In this document: positions 27,027 to 35,966 of the stretch, piece by piece | Numbering within the stretch: the first letter of the stretch is position 1 | Layout: every line of letters starts with the position of its first letter | Source of the DNA: an uncultured Dysgonomonas sp. | GTDB lineage: Bacteria; Bacteroidota; Bacteroidia; Bacteroidales; Dysgonomonadaceae | Direction of reading: 5' to 3' | NCBI GenBank assembly: GCA_900556485.1 | Contig: USOX01000007.1 | Span: 57,222 to 121,221, forward strand | DNA length: 64,000 bases | Notes under the pieces: model-generated | The model's input: the letters and a program-made list of their open reading frames with translations, nothing else | Database searches by the model: none | Told to the model about the DNA's origin: nothing | Translations under genes and position numbers: made by a program

Positions 27027-27227
27027 ATGATACCAATAGAACATTTTCTTGAAATTGGAATTTTTATAATAGCTTTTATGTTGTTAATCGCTTCCGCTGT
27101 ATGCTTTTATCATAAAAAAAGAAAAATAGCTATAATATTATTGATAATTGGATTAACACCAATATTTTTAAGGATATTAATAATTATTATATTTATTTTT
27201 GCGATGGCTTCACCTCCATATAGATGA
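27027..27227 (+). CDS. Small membrane protein (66 aa)
   Basis: The 66-residue product is almost wholly two hydrophobic segments (about 7-27 and 33-60) separated by a basic loop (YHKKRK). It has an ATG start 26 bases after the preceding membrane protein and probably forms part of the same transcript. No family recognised. The composition and position make it more likely real than not. Confidence 0.55.
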   Translation: MIPIEHFLEIGIFIIAFMLLIASAVCFYHKKRKIAIILLIIGLTPIFLRILIIIIFIFAMASPPYR

Positions 27228-27250
27228 TATTTATATAAATGAGGAGGTTT

Positions 27251-27814
27251 CTATTCAATAATAATATTGAAATGACTCAATAACCCCTGCAATCCATCTT
27301 TAGAAAACCGGGCTTTCTTCATTTGGTTCTGACGGATATCCATTATATAATTGAAGGCTGTAGTAAAATCAACTTCCTGTATATTAGAATTATAAAAGAT
27401 AGTATCCGTTAAATCGCAATTTATAAACTTAGACTGTTTAAGGTTTGTTTCACCGAAATCAACCCCTTTTAACGATGAATCTTTAAACAGAGTCTTGCTC
27501 ATTTTTCGCTTTTCAAAAGAGCTATAATCAAGGATACAGTTTTCGAAAGCCACTTCGAAGATAAAATCGTTACAAAGATTGAATTTTACACCAAGTATTT
27601 TACAGTTCTTGAACTTGGCATTGTTCATTGTAGATTGCGAAAGATCAGTCATCGAAAAATTGCAATCAAAAAAAGTACAATCATTAAACTGACAATCTAT
27701 GATCTTTGCATTCGAAAAATCACATTTTGAGAAATCGCAATAATCATATGTTTCATTATACAAACCATCTGAAAATGATTTGTTTTCAAATTTCTTATCT
27801 TCGTGAATTGGCAT
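27251..27814 (-). CDS. Pentapeptide-repeat protein
   Basis: The 187-residue protein consists mainly of tandem A(D/N)LXX-type pentapeptides from about residue 20 to 150, for example CDFSKCDFSNAKI, CQFNDCTFFDCNF, and FGETNLKQSKFINCDL. Such repeats fold as a right-handed quadrilateral beta-helix. Some members (Qnr, MfpA) mimic DNA and protect gyrase; others are unrelated in function, so resistance cannot be inferred. The unusually high Cys content at repeat corners is like Qnr-type proteins. It follows the Sua5-family gene by 10 bases in the same transcript. Confidence 0.9.
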   Translation of the reverse strand: MPIHEDKKFENKSFSDGLYNETYDYCDFSKCDFSNAKIIDCQFNDCTFFDCNFSMTDLSQSTMNNAKFKNCKILGVKFNLCNDFIFEVAFENCILDYSSFEKRKMSKTLFKDSSLKGVDFGETNLKQSKFINCDLTDTIFYNSNIQEVDFTTAFNYIMDIRQNQMKKARFSKDGLQGLLSHFNIIIE

Positions 27815-27824
27815 AGCTATGCTT

Positions 27825-28388
27825 TTACTGTCTTATAATTTTTACTTCTCCTGATTTTCCTAATTTAATAATGCTTGAGGCTTTTGCTTTGGTAAGATCG
27901 TCTTGTCTATATTGAACTATATAATCTACACCTGCCTTTATTTCTTCGCTTATTTCGCTAAAATTAGCTGGGGACGATTCTCCGCTTATGTTGGCAGAAG
28001 TAGAAACTAATGCTTTACGGAATCGTTTACACAACTCTTGCGAAAATTTCTCTTTGGTTACACGTATAGCCAGGCTTCCATCATCTGCAATGAGGTTAGA
28101 AGCTACATTTCTGGCATTATCATATATGATGGTAAGCGGTTTGTCGGCACACTCTATTAAATCCCAAGCTATTTCGGGAGCTCCATCAATGTAAAAATCT
28201 AGTTTTACTGGATTGTCAATCAAGGTTATTAAGGCCTTGCTATCTATACGTTTTTTAAGCTCATATACTCTTCGTACTGCATCTTCATTAGTGGCATCGC
28301 AGCCAATACCCCAGATTGTATCGGTAGGGTAAAGTATTAATCCTCCGGCAACTAATACATCAAAGGCTTTCTTTATATCGTCATTCAT
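27825..28388 (-). CDS. L-threonylcarbamoyladenylate synthase (Sua5/YrdC/YciO family)
   Basis: The 187-residue protein contains a single YrdC-like domain: LYPTDTIWGIGCD (about 19-31), KKRIDSKALITLI (about 45-57), KPLTIIYDN, SLAIRVTKEKF, and ALVSTSANISGE (about 130-141). The family makes threonylcarbamoyl-AMP for the t6A modification of ANN-decoding tRNAs. It lacks the C-terminal Sua5 domain, as in the short YrdC/YciO forms. The promoter box TACCTTTG lies at 28409-28416. A YciO-like divergent role cannot be excluded. Confidence 0.88.
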   Translation of the reverse strand: MNDDIKKAFDVLVAGGLILYPTDTIWGIGCDATNEDAVRRVYELKKRIDSKALITLIDNPVKLDFYIDGAPEIAWDLIECADKPLTIIYDNARNVASNLIADDGSLAIRVTKEKFSQELCKRFRKALVSTSANISGESSPANFSEISEEIKAGVDYIVQYRQDDLTKAKASSIIKLGKSGEVKIIRQ

Positions 28389-28408
28389 TTTTCTGCAATT
28401 TGTGAAGG

Positions 28409-28416
28409 CAAAGGTA
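28409..28416 (-). promoter_or_regulatory. Probable promoter of the YrdC-family gene (-7 box)
   Basis: The minus strand reads TACCTTTG, matching TAnnTTTG, about 20 bases before the ATG. The -33 element is not clear. Confidence 0.45.
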
Positions 28417-28488
28417 ATATTTTAATGCATCATTCGATCTAATTGAATATATTAAAATACTAACTTTTTATGGGGGTTATAATAACAA

Positions 28489-28515
28489 AACACCATTCAA
28501 TATTTTGATGGTGTT
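28489..28515 (-). terminator. Hairpin terminator after the alpha/beta hydrolase
   Basis: AACACCAT (28489-28496) pairs with ATGGTGTT (28508-28515) around an 11-base loop. Read on the minus strand it is followed by a T-containing tract, 27 bases past the hydrolase stop. Confidence 0.55.
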
Positions 28516-28542
28516 ATGTATATATGCTTGTAAATGTATATA

Positions 28543-29505
28543 TTAATTACCTTTTATAAAAGAACTGATTATATTCGTAATTTGTTCCATAATAGGCTTA
28601 TTCGGATCAGTGTATGTTGCTAGTTGGCTCTGTAAATCTGTCTTGTCACATTCTTTTAGAATGTGGTTCATATTTTCGATGATAACTTTATGTGCTTTCG
28701 GATTTGCTTTTGATAAAAGCTCAGTATGTTCAGGGGTAACCTGTATATCTGTACTTCCCGAAGTTATTAATACAGGTATGTTTATTTTAGCTATTTCTGC
28801 CTGAGGATTATATTTAAAACAAGATATCAGGTAAGGTTGTACACTCGGCCGGAATAAAGCCATTAGATTTTGTGGAACATCTGGTATTCTCTCACCTCTT
28901 TCCAATTTTTCGATGTATGAGAATATCATATCTATTGCGAATTGAGGTTGTCCTTTCATTCTTTCACTTAATTGTTCTTTCAGAATTTCATTCTTAGGTT
29001 TCCCACTGCCTGCTAATGATATGAACCTATCTATCTTTTTCCTATTATTGATAGCCAACATCCCAATAAGTGAACCTTCGCTGTGTCCTATAATTATTAT
29101 ATCAGAAAATCGCTTATCCTGAGAAACTAAATCTATCCATCCTTCTACATCTTTTACGAAATCTTCGAGGCGTATATCCTCTTCTTTTTGCCCTACTTTG
29201 CTTTTTCCTGATTTCCGTTTATCGAAACAGAGAGTTGCAATTCCTTTATAATAAAGTCCATCAGATAACATTTTCAATGAATTGCTTTTCATTTGGGGTT
29301 GATTTCCATCTCTATCAGTAGGGCCTGAGCCTGCAATGATAACAGCAACAGGTATTTTCGATTTACTTTGCGGAACCTTTAGAATACCATATAATTCTCC
29401 AACTTCAGTCTTTAGTACCATTGGTGTTTCATTTATCACAGACTGAGCACATATAATATATGAGATGAACGAGAACGCGATTGTTAATAATATTCTACTT
29501 GTCAT
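28543..29505 (-). CDS. Secreted alpha/beta hydrolase
   Basis: The 320-residue protein has a signal peptide (about 1-20, ending CAQ). The alpha/beta-hydrolase core shows the oxyanion region IIAGSGPTDRDGNQP (about 56-70), the nucleophile elbow GHSEGSLIG (Ser near 145), the acid in ITSGSTDIQVTPEH, and the catalytic His in ENMNHILKE near residue 281. The arrangement resembles dienelactone-hydrolase/serine-aminopeptidase-like exported esterases common in Bacteroidetes. It is the last gene of the DUF2089-Yip1-hydrolase unit, 11 bases after the membrane protein. The substrate is unknown. Confidence 0.87.
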   Translation of the reverse strand: MTSRILLTIAFSFISYIICAQSVINETPMVLKTEVGELYGILKVPQSKSKIPVAVIIAGSGPTDRDGNQPQMKSNSLKMLSDGLYYKGIATLCFDKRKSGKSKVGQKEEDIRLEDFVKDVEGWIDLVSQDKRFSDIIIIGHSEGSLIGMLAINNRKKIDRFISLAGSGKPKNEILKEQLSERMKGQPQFAIDMIFSYIEKLERGERIPDVPQNLMALFRPSVQPYLISCFKYNPQAEIAKINIPVLITSGSTDIQVTPEHTELLSKANPKAHKVIIENMNHILKECDKTDLQSQLATYTDPNKPIMEQITNIISSFIKGN

Positions 29506-29516
29506 AACTACTCGAT

Positions 29517-30143
29517 TTATTGTTGTAAGATAATAGGTACAATAAAATAATTAAGTACTTTGGTAATGACTTCACTGATAAGGAGGGCTATAATAAATGA
29601 CATTACACCCTTATTCCCCTTTATATTAGCGGAGACAGAATATGCATTATATTTTAATATAATATTCCATATTGCAGGAATTAGTATGACGAAAACAGTT
29701 AACGTTATACCTAAGATATTGTCTTTTAACATGGTTGTTAATTCATCTATTCTCATTCCTCGCATTTCTTCGCCACTTATTTCTAGATGAGCCATAGATG
29801 TTAACCCCCATAATGCAGCAATAATAAGAGGGGCTTGTGATAAGGCTAATGTTCCGGCAATATCTATGAACCTGATCGACGATTTGGTAACGATATATGC
29901 TGTAATATAGAATACAATAGTTAACACTATCCAATTGCATATTTGGTAATAGGCATGCAATAAATAGGGCGAATTACCGAAACCGTAATGTATATCAATC
30001 GCTCCATCAAAATGAGTAATACTAAAATAAGCGAGGATTGATAGTAAAAGCATTGTTATTATACCTAATATTAAAGCTTTACCTCCGGCTATAAATTTAA
30101 AAGGGCTAAATAGCCAATCTTTAAGAGTTGAATTATTTTTCAT
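29517..30143 (-). CDS. Yip1-like membrane protein
   Basis: The 208-residue protein starts DWLFSPFKFIAGG, typical of the cytoplasmic segment before the first helix of Yip1-domain proteins, and has five hydrophobic segments. Its start overlaps the stop of the DUF2089 gene by 11 bases, so it is translationally coupled. The function of bacterial Yip1-like proteins is unknown. Context suggests a membrane partner of the small DNA-binding-like protein upstream. Confidence 0.7.
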   Translation of the reverse strand: MKNNSTLKDWLFSPFKFIAGGKALILGIITMLLLSILAYFSITHFDGAIDIHYGFGNSPYLLHAYYQICNWIVLTIVFYITAYIVTKSSIRFIDIAGTLALSQAPLIIAALWGLTSMAHLEISGEEMRGMRIDELTTMLKDNILGITLTVFVILIPAIWNIILKYNAYSVSANIKGNKGVMSFIIALLISEVITKVLNYFIVPIILQQ

Positions 30144-30396
30144 AATGTTTGATTTTGTTGATTATATCATCTAAAAGGTTTCTTACAGTAGGATAACTTA
30201 GTCCGAGTTCCTTAGCCATATCTTTAAGACTACCACTGTTTTTAACAAATTTGAGAATAAATGCCTGATCATCTACAGATAACCGGGCTAGGATGGGTAG
30301 CTCGAAACTGCCATGTACCTCAGTACTACAGTTTTCACAAATTAGACTTTTTACTTTTAGCTGATTCTGGCAGCTTGGACAAATACAAGGTAACAT
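30133..30396 (-). CDS. DUF2089-type zinc-ribbon/helix-turn-helix protein
   Basis: The 87-residue protein has an N-terminal zinc ribbon (CPSC near 7-10 and CENC near 20-23) and a C-terminal helix-turn-helix-like segment (GSLKDMAKELGLSYPTVRNLLDDI, about 55-78; stated in its two halves, the turn is at LGLSYPT). This is the DUF2089 layout, thought to be DNA-binding. It leads an operon with a Yip1-like membrane protein and a secreted hydrolase and could be its regulator. Confidence 0.85.
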   Translation of the reverse strand: MLPCICPSCQNQLKVKSLICENCSTEVHGSFELPILARLSVDDQAFILKFVKNSGSLKDMAKELGLSYPTVRNLLDDIINKIKHYEK

Positions 30397-30418
30397 AATT
30401 TGTTCGATTTTATTTTTA

Positions 30419-30450
30419 CAAAACTAAATATAAAATAAATAATATTCAAG
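30419..30450 (-). promoter_or_regulatory. Promoter of the DUF2089 operon
   Basis: On the minus strand CTTG (30447-30450) and TAGTTTTG (30419-30426) are separated by 20 bases, close to the Bacteroidetes TTTG-N19-21-TAnnTTTG consensus. The start of transcription would be near 30413, about 17 bases before the ATG. Confidence 0.6.
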
Positions 30451-30632
30451 TGTTATTGAATAAAATTAAAAATATATGTTTATTTATTTAATATTCGTTA
30501 TGGAAAATATCTACTTATTATACGATAAATAATATTGAAATAAACATAAAGTATAGTAATTGCGAGATATTTCATTATGACTTAATCGTTTAATAATAAA
30601 GAGTATAAGGTATAAATGTAAAAATACTACTT

Positions 30633-30737
30633 ATGGATCTCGAAATGATATTTATAATAATTGCCTACACTATATATTTTATATCATTATATATCAGTTG
30701 TGCTTCAGCTGTAGAGATGGATGATAAAAAAGAATAG
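30633..30737 (+). CDS. Possible small membrane peptide (34 aa)
   Basis: The 467-base gap between the DUF2089 operon and the DUF3943 gene is very A/T-rich and otherwise shows nothing I can assign. Within it an ATG-started ORF encodes MDLEMIFIIIAYTIYF, then ISLYISCAS and a charged tail VEMDDKKE. One hydrophobic span followed by a charged end is typical of small membrane proteins. No clear ribosome binding site or promoter is seen, so it may be chance. Confidence 0.25.
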   Translation: MDLEMIFIIIAYTIYFISLYISCASAVEMDDKKE

Positions 30738-30863
30738 AAAATCTGAATCAGTTTTTGTGAAAATCTGTTAATAAAAGGGTATGTCTATCTTTATTGTGTC
30801 AGGCAATTTTATGAGATGGATATTATTTCTTTTAATTTAGATTATATTTATCAGACAATCTAA

Positions 30864-32348
30864 TTGAATATGAGGCCTTTCCTAATACTAATATTATTTA
30901 TATCCATAAATTTTTCTTTACAATCTCAAATAACTATGCGGCATCGCATAGCAACTCCCAGGCTGGCGGATACTATCGATATAGACTATTATAAAGGTAA
31001 AAAGAGCTGGATTAAAGCCGGAGCTATTACTTTTGGCGTAAATATGGGGGTATGGACCTTTGATCGTTATATCCAGAAGGGAGATTTTGCCTATATAAAT
31101 ATGAATACTATAAAAGAGAATTTCCGTCATGGGTTTATTTGGGATAATGATTATATGGGTACAAATATGTTTGCACATCCTTACCATGGTAGTCTTTATT
31201 TCAATGCCGGACGGGTTAATGGTTTGACATATTGGGAATCTGGAGGCTTGTCTCTGGCTGGTAGTGCTATGTGGGAAATGTTTATGGAGTGTGAATATCC
31301 ATCAACAAATGATATAATAGCAACTCCAATTGGAGGAATGGCTTTGGGCGAAGTTCTTTATCGTACCTCAGATTTGATTTTGGATGACAGACGAACAGGA
31401 TCATCCCGATTTGGACATGAGTTGGCAGCCTTTATAATTGCACCTACCAGAGGATTAACCCGGATTATTAATGGTGATGCATGGCGAAAAAGATCGACTT
31501 CGGGTAAACAATTTGGCGTGCCTGATGTAAGTGTTGAGGTATCGATGGGAGTGAGGGCTTTAGAATTGAAAGACCCTATAATTGATAAAGGTTTAGGTTT
31601 TGCAACAAATATAAATGTTGATTATGGCGAGCGTTATGAGGGAGATACAGATAAACCTTATGATTATTTTTCTTTCAGGGCTAATATTAATGGGCAGGGT
31701 TCCCAACCTTTACTTAGTCAATTAAATATTGTAGGGAGATTGTATTCGGCAGAGCTGGTAGATAATTCGAATGATTTTCTAAGTTTGGGTGTTTATCAGC
31801 ATTTCGATTATTACGATTCGGATACAATATCTGATGTATCGTCGCGTGTTCCTTATAAATTCTGTACTCCGGCTTCTTTTGGTTTAGGGCTTATTCATAA
31901 GAGTAAACGTTTAAGCAAATGGGCAATAAGTTCTTTTGCTCATTTTAATGCTATTATTCTGGGAGGAGCGTTGAGCGATCATTATGTAGTGAATGATCGC
32001 AACTACAATCTAGCCAGTGGCTTTAGCTGGAAGACAGGACTATCAGTTGCCTATCGGGATATTTTTAGTGCTTCTCTAGAAGACGAAGGTTATCGTATGT
32101 TTACATGGAAAGGTTATCCCAAGGATATCAATTGGGAAACGATAAATGAGAAAACATTAGATGCTCAAGGAGATCATTCGCAAGCAATATTGCATGCTAT
32201 AAGTCTGCGGTTAGATTTAAAATTGAAAGACAGGTTTTATTTGACCGCAATAGGCTATAATTATACGCGTGATACAAATTATAAATACTTTGAAAATGTG
32301 TATTCAAATACTACAGAGGGGCGCTTAATGTTAACATATAAGTTCTGA
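30864..32348 (+). CDS. DUF3943 outer-membrane protein
   Basis: The 494-residue protein has a signal peptide (about 1-20) and the DUF3943 pattern: PYHGSLYFNAGRVNGLTYWES (in part; about 106-126), then FMECEYPSTNDIIATPIGGMALGE (about 144-167), followed by a region of alternating polar and hydrophobic residues that ends in LTYKF, a C-terminal Phe typical of beta-barrel outer-membrane proteins. The function of DUF3943 is unknown. It stands alone, with intergenic gaps of more than 300 bases on both sides. Confidence 0.8.
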   Translation: MNMRPFLILILFISINFSLQSQITMRHRIATPRLADTIDIDYYKGKKSWIKAGAITFGVNMGVWTFDRYIQKGDFAYINMNTIKENFRHGFIWDNDYMGTNMFAHPYHGSLYFNAGRVNGLTYWESGGLSLAGSAMWEMFMECEYPSTNDIIATPIGGMALGEVLYRTSDLILDDRRTGSSRFGHELAAFIIAPTRGLTRIINGDAWRKRSTSGKQFGVPDVSVEVSMGVRALELKDPIIDKGLGFATNINVDYGERYEGDTDKPYDYFSFRANINGQGSQPLLSQLNIVGRLYSAELVDNSNDFLSLGVYQHFDYYDSDTISDVSSRVPYKFCTPASFGLGLIHKSKRLSKWAISSFAHFNAIILGGALSDHYVVNDRNYNLASGFSWKTGLSVAYRDIFSASLEDEGYRMFTWKGYPKDINWETINEKTLDAQGDHSQAILHAISLRLDLKLKDRFYLTAIGYNYTRDTNYKYFENVYSNTTEGRLMLTYKF

Positions 32349-32646
32349 GATGTTTACAAAAAGAATAAAGGCCGCTTTATCACAAAGAAGCCTTTAAATG
32401 GTGCGTTAGAATGAATTTAAAATAGTTATTTATGATAAAATATTAGTATGATCAAAGGTAAACCAATTATAACTAAATGAAAAGCTCTGAAAGGTGGTAA
32501 AAATGTTCTAAAATACCACTGTTAAATGAAAAATGGAAAATGAAGAATGAAAAATATTGATTGTTAATCGTTTATGCAATAAGGTTGTCTGTAAACTGAT
32601 AATTTAGATGTTATATCAAATTGTAGGTAAAATCATTTATTTAATG
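32349..32646. other. Intergenic region with a weak hairpin and A-rich repeats
   Basis: The region after the DUF3943 gene holds a weak hairpin (AAAGGC at 32367-32372 with GCCTTT at 32390-32395, 17-base loop), which may end that transcript. Around 32522-32560 are repeated AAATGAAAAATGG/AAATGAAGAATG-like units. No gene is seen. Confidence 0.4.
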
Positions 32647-32654
32647 TAATTTTG
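32647..32654 (+). promoter_or_regulatory. Probable aroC promoter (-7 box)
   Basis: TAATTTTG matches TAnnTTTG 22 bases before the ATG at 32677. This supports that ATG over the upstream in-frame TTG at 32665. Confidence 0.5.
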
Positions 32655-32676
32655 TAATTCATATTTGATAAATCGG

Positions 32677-33762
32677 ATGAATACATTTGGAAATATTTTC
32701 AGGCTAACATCATATGGAGAATCGCATGGTGCAGCTATAGGCGGGGTTATCGACGGATGTCCGGCTGGAATAGAGGTTGATATGGATTTTGTTCAGAACG
32801 AATTAAACCGTAGACGCCCAGGACAATCTAAGATAACAACACCAAGGAAAGAAAATGATGAAGTGGAGTTTCTTTCAGGCATATATGATGGGAAGACAAC
32901 AGGTGTACCTATTGGCTTTATTATTCGTAATAACAATCAACATTCGTCTGATTATGATAATCTGAAAGATGTATACCGTCCATCTCATGCAGATTATACT
33001 TATACACAGAAATATGGCATTCGTGATCATCGGGGAGGGGGACGTTCTTCTGCTCGCGAAACGATAGCCCGCTGTGTAGCAGGTGCACTGGCTAAATTGG
33101 CTCTGAAACAATTGAATGTTGATATAATAGCATATACATCTCAAGTTGGTAATATCAAACTGGAAAAGAATTATAACGACTATGATCTGTCTTTGATAGA
33201 ATCTACGCCTGTACGCTGTCCTGATATGGATAAAGCTGCAGAAATGATAGGTTTTATAGAGGAAGTAAAGTCGAAGGGTGATACTGTAGGTGGGGTTGTA
33301 ACTTGTGTGATAAAAGGAACTCCGGCTGGTTTAGGAGAACCTGTATTCGGAAAGCTTCATGCTGCTTTAGGCAATGCTATGTTAAGTATCAATGCAGTAA
33401 AAGGCTTTGAATATGGTGATGGGTTTGATGTCAGTCATTTAGGATCAGAAGTGAATGATGTATTTTATAATGATAATGGCAAGATCAGTACTCATACTAA
33501 TCATTCCGGTGGAATACAAGGTGGTATTTCGAATGGACAGGATATTTATTTCCGTGTTGCATTCAAACCTGTTGCTACTATTTTGATGCATCAGGATACT
33601 GTGAATAAAGCTGGAGAATACACTGATTTGAAAGCCAGAGGCCGCCATGATGCTTGTGTACTGCCTCGTGCTGTGCCTATTGTAGAAGCAATGGCTGCAA
33701 TGACTATATTGGATTATTATCTGTTGAGTAGGAAGGATCAGGCAATGCCTAATTTTATATGA
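32677..33762 (+). CDS. aroC: Chorismate synthase
   Basis: The 361-residue enzyme converts EPSP to chorismate using reduced FMN, at the end of the shikimate pathway. Signatures are [16 protein letters not shown] (about 14-29), [31 protein letters not shown] (about 120-138) and [18 protein letters not shown] near the C terminus. I chose the ATG at 32677 because the protein then starts [18 protein letters not shown], as is normal for the family; the frame extends 12 bases upstream to a TTG. The acyltransferase gene starts within its last codons. Confidence 0.97.
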   Translation: MNTFGNIFRLTSYGESHGAAIGGVIDGCPAGIEVDMDFVQNELNRRRPGQSKITTPRKENDEVEFLSGIYDGKTTGVPIGFIIRNNNQHSSDYDNLKDVYRPSHADYTYTQKYGIRDHRGGGRSSARETIARCVAGALAKLALKQLNVDIIAYTSQVGNIKLEKNYNDYDLSLIESTPVRCPDMDKAAEMIGFIEEVKSKGDTVGGVVTCVIKGTPAGLGEPVFGKLHAALGNAMLSINAVKGFEYGDGFDVSHLGSEVNDVFYNDNGKISTHTNHSGGIQGGISNGQDIYFRVAFKPVATILMHQDTVNKAGEYTDLKARGRHDACVLPRAVPIVEAMAAMTILDYYLLSRKDQAMPNFI

Positions 33763-34778
33763 CAAATAGAAGAAGTTTATATATTGATTTTGTTAAAGGT
33801 GTACTTATTTTTTTAGTAATCTTTGGGCATGTATTGCAATATATAAAATATGGTGATCAAATAAATTTTTGGTATAGTTATTTGTTTAAGTTTATATATA
33901 TGTTTCATATGCCTCTGTTTATAGGCATAAGTGGTTATTTCGCATATTTCTCTTTAGAAAAGAACACGCCCGGCAATTACTTGAAGAGTAGAGTTAGGGT
34001 TTTACTTATTCCACTAATTGTTTGGTCTATATTATTGGCTGTTATAGGAATACTCATCTATAACAAATTTGATATAGGTTTTATGAGTAGATATTCAATA
34101 GGCCAATTGCGTGCATTTTGGTTTATTTGGGCTATAATTGTTTATTCAATAATAGTTAGTTTATTGAAGATATTAAGACTGAATAATATATTCATAATTA
34201 CGTTATTAGCAATAATATTCTCTTTTGTATCCTGTCTATCCACAGGAATCTTCGCTGTAATTAAAGGATTATTTCCATTTTTTATTGTTGGGTTTGCTCT
34301 AGCCCAGAGTTCTATTGATATAAATAAGATATATTCTTATATTAAGAAGTATTTAGTATTACTCTTATTTCCGGCCGTTATTTGTTTTATTCTGTGGGAT
34401 ATGAAGGATTATATATATATTACACCATCCGAATACCACTATTGGGATATTACAATATTTCGATTTTTAGCGAGCTTAATCTTTTCTGTTTTCTTTATGG
34501 TAATCAGTTATATCATTTATCAATATATTGAAAAAAAGAAGATTACTTATTTTTTAATTAAATTGGGAAAAGAGACATTAGCAATATATATAGTACAAAC
34601 ATTCTTCTTTTCTATTTATTCGGAGTTTTTTCTACAACCAACAGTTTTACCAGGCATAAGTATTTTATATATTATACCAGCGGCTATACTAACTATGTTA
34701 ATCTATTATTTTATAAGATTATTGAGTAAGAATGAATATTTGTCCTTATACTTATTCGGTAAAAGGAAGAATCTATAA
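33759..34778 (+). CDS. Acyltransferase 3 family membrane protein
   Basis: The 339-residue protein has about ten membrane segments. The family hallmarks are [21 protein letters not shown] at the N terminus (key residues Asp10 and His22) and [14 protein letters not shown] (about 48-61) with the Arg-rich loop [14 protein letters not shown]. Members transfer acyl groups to sugars of polysaccharides or lipids at the inner membrane; the acceptor is unknown. It overlaps the aroC stop by four bases. Its stop overlaps that of the convergent DUF3037 gene by six bases. Confidence 0.88.
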   Translation: MTNRRSLYIDFVKGVLIFLVIFGHVLQYIKYGDQINFWYSYLFKFIYMFHMPLFIGISGYFAYFSLEKNTPGNYLKSRVRVLLIPLIVWSILLAVIGILIYNKFDIGFMSRYSIGQLRAFWFIWAIIVYSIIVSLLKILRLNNIFIITLLAIIFSFVSCLSTGIFAVIKGLFPFFIVGFALAQSSIDINKIYSYIKKYLVLLLFPAVICFILWDMKDYIYITPSEYHYWDITIFRFLASLIFSVFFMVISYIIYQYIEKKKITYFLIKLGKETLAIYIVQTFFFSIYSEFFLQPTVLPGISILYIIPAAILTMLIYYFIRLLSKNEYLSLYLFGKRKNL

Positions 34779-35156
34779 AACTAGTTCTTCAAATAGCTTA
34801 TCAAATGTAGCATCCAAATCGTCCGAAAAGCCCGGATGAGGACGTGATGTCTGTATAGATGCACTTCTCACAGCAGTCAGCCAGCGAAAACGTTCCGGGA
34901 CATCGAGAGTAGCGATTGTACCTGCATCTTTTTCTCCGGAACATATTTTGTCAAATATAGCAAGATTGGCATACAATGAGTCTATATCAAGTTCGGAAGA
35001 GAATAAGCGTAGTTTCTCATCATTGATCATATAGCGTGCTTTGAGGTATTTCTGCCTTTTGGAGAACAGTATAATACCCACATTTATAAATTCTTCGCGT
35101 TCAACCCTCGGTACTACACGAATAACAGCATATTCATATAAGTGTTTTCCTTGCAT
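34773..35156 (-). CDS. DUF3037 protein, partner of the HipA-like kinase
   Basis: The 127-residue protein has the DUF3037 pattern: YEYAVIRVVPRVEREEFINVGIILFSKR near the N terminus (key pieces VIRVVPRVER and FINVGIIL), and RFRWLTAVRSASIQTSRPHPG near the C terminus. Function unknown. Its start lies 23 bases inside the end of the HipA-like gene. This overlapping order is a recurrent pair in bacteria and points to a joint function, but no toxin-antitoxin evidence is visible. Confidence 0.85.
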   Translation of the reverse strand: MQGKHLYEYAVIRVVPRVEREEFINVGIILFSKRQKYLKARYMINDEKLRLFSSELDIDSLYANLAIFDKICSGEKDAGTIATLDVPERFRWLTAVRSASIQTSRPHPGFSDDLDATFDKLFEELVL

Positions 35157-35916
35157 GTTGAGCTTCTTTTATAAATACTTCGGAATGATTGATTCTTTCG
35201 GTGAGAAAGTTTATGTATACTTGCCTGATGTCTTCGGGAGATTCCTCTTCACCTCCCCAATGAAGCCAGTTGTCAGGTAGCAGACTTACTATTTCCTTTA
35301 TCTTATTGGTAGTCAATATTTCTTTAAATTCTTTATCAACTTTATCTAATAAAGAGGCTTGTGGCAATAATACATGGTCTTTTATCTGGATAAAAGGACT
35401 TAATGCATATTTCTGCCAATTGGTCCATGAATGATGAAAGTATAGGGATGCTCCATGATCTATGAGCCATAGTTCTTTATGCCACATAAGCATGTTTGTA
35501 TTTCTGGCAGTACGGTCAACATTTGTTAGTAGGGCATCCATCCATACTATCTGTGAAGCGGTTTTCTCATCAACTTTAGTTACGGCAGGATCAAATGTTA
35601 ATGCACCGGAGAGAAAATGTAAACCCATATTCAGCCCTCGGCTACCTTGAAGCAAGTCTTGTATTTCTTCATCGCCTTCAGTTCGTCCGAATGCTTCATC
35701 CAGATTAATGAAAACCATTTCAGGGATTCGGAAACCTAATGTTTGGGCTATAAGCCCGCCAATGAGTTCACTTACCAGCATTTTAGTGCCATGCCCCGAT
35801 CCTCTGAATTTTACTACATATTTAAATCCGTCATCAGCTTCAGCTAATGCAGGAAGTGAGCCTCCTTCTCTGAGAGGAGTTATATATCTTATAACATTTA
35901 CTGTGCGAAGTTCCAT
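35134..35916 (-). CDS. HipA-like kinase family protein
   Basis: The 260-residue protein is a compact HipA-fold kinase: a glycine-rich GSLPALAEADDGFKYVVKFRG region (Lys near 33), GTKMLVSELIGGLIAQTLG, the catalytic loop MDALLTNVDRTARNTNM (about 126-142, with the DxxxxN arrangement), and metal-binding LIDHGASLYF (about 152-161). HipA itself (about 440 residues) phosphorylates glutamyl-tRNA synthetase and works with the HipB repressor. This protein is much shorter, lacks the N-terminal HipA domain and has no HipB neighbour. It is paired with DUF3037 instead, so its target is unknown. Confidence 0.82.
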   Translation of the reverse strand: MELRTVNVIRYITPLREGGSLPALAEADDGFKYVVKFRGSGHGTKMLVSELIGGLIAQTLGFRIPEMVFINLDEAFGRTEGDEEIQDLLQGSRGLNMGLHFLSGALTFDPAVTKVDEKTASQIVWMDALLTNVDRTARNTNMLMWHKELWLIDHGASLYFHHSWTNWQKYALSPFIQIKDHVLLPQASLLDKVDKEFKEILTTNKIKEIVSLLPDNWLHWGGEEESPEDIRQVYINFLTERINHSEVFIKEAQHARKTLI

Positions 35917-35966
35917 TATTTCTGAAAGTATTTATCAATCGGAAAGTAAAGATAAGAAGTAAAAAT

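Noticed and set aside
27251..27814. Pentapeptide protein as a quinolone-resistance (Qnr) gene
   Set aside because: The repeats show the fold only. The specific Qnr loops and length cannot be confirmed, and the neighbour is a tRNA-modification gene.
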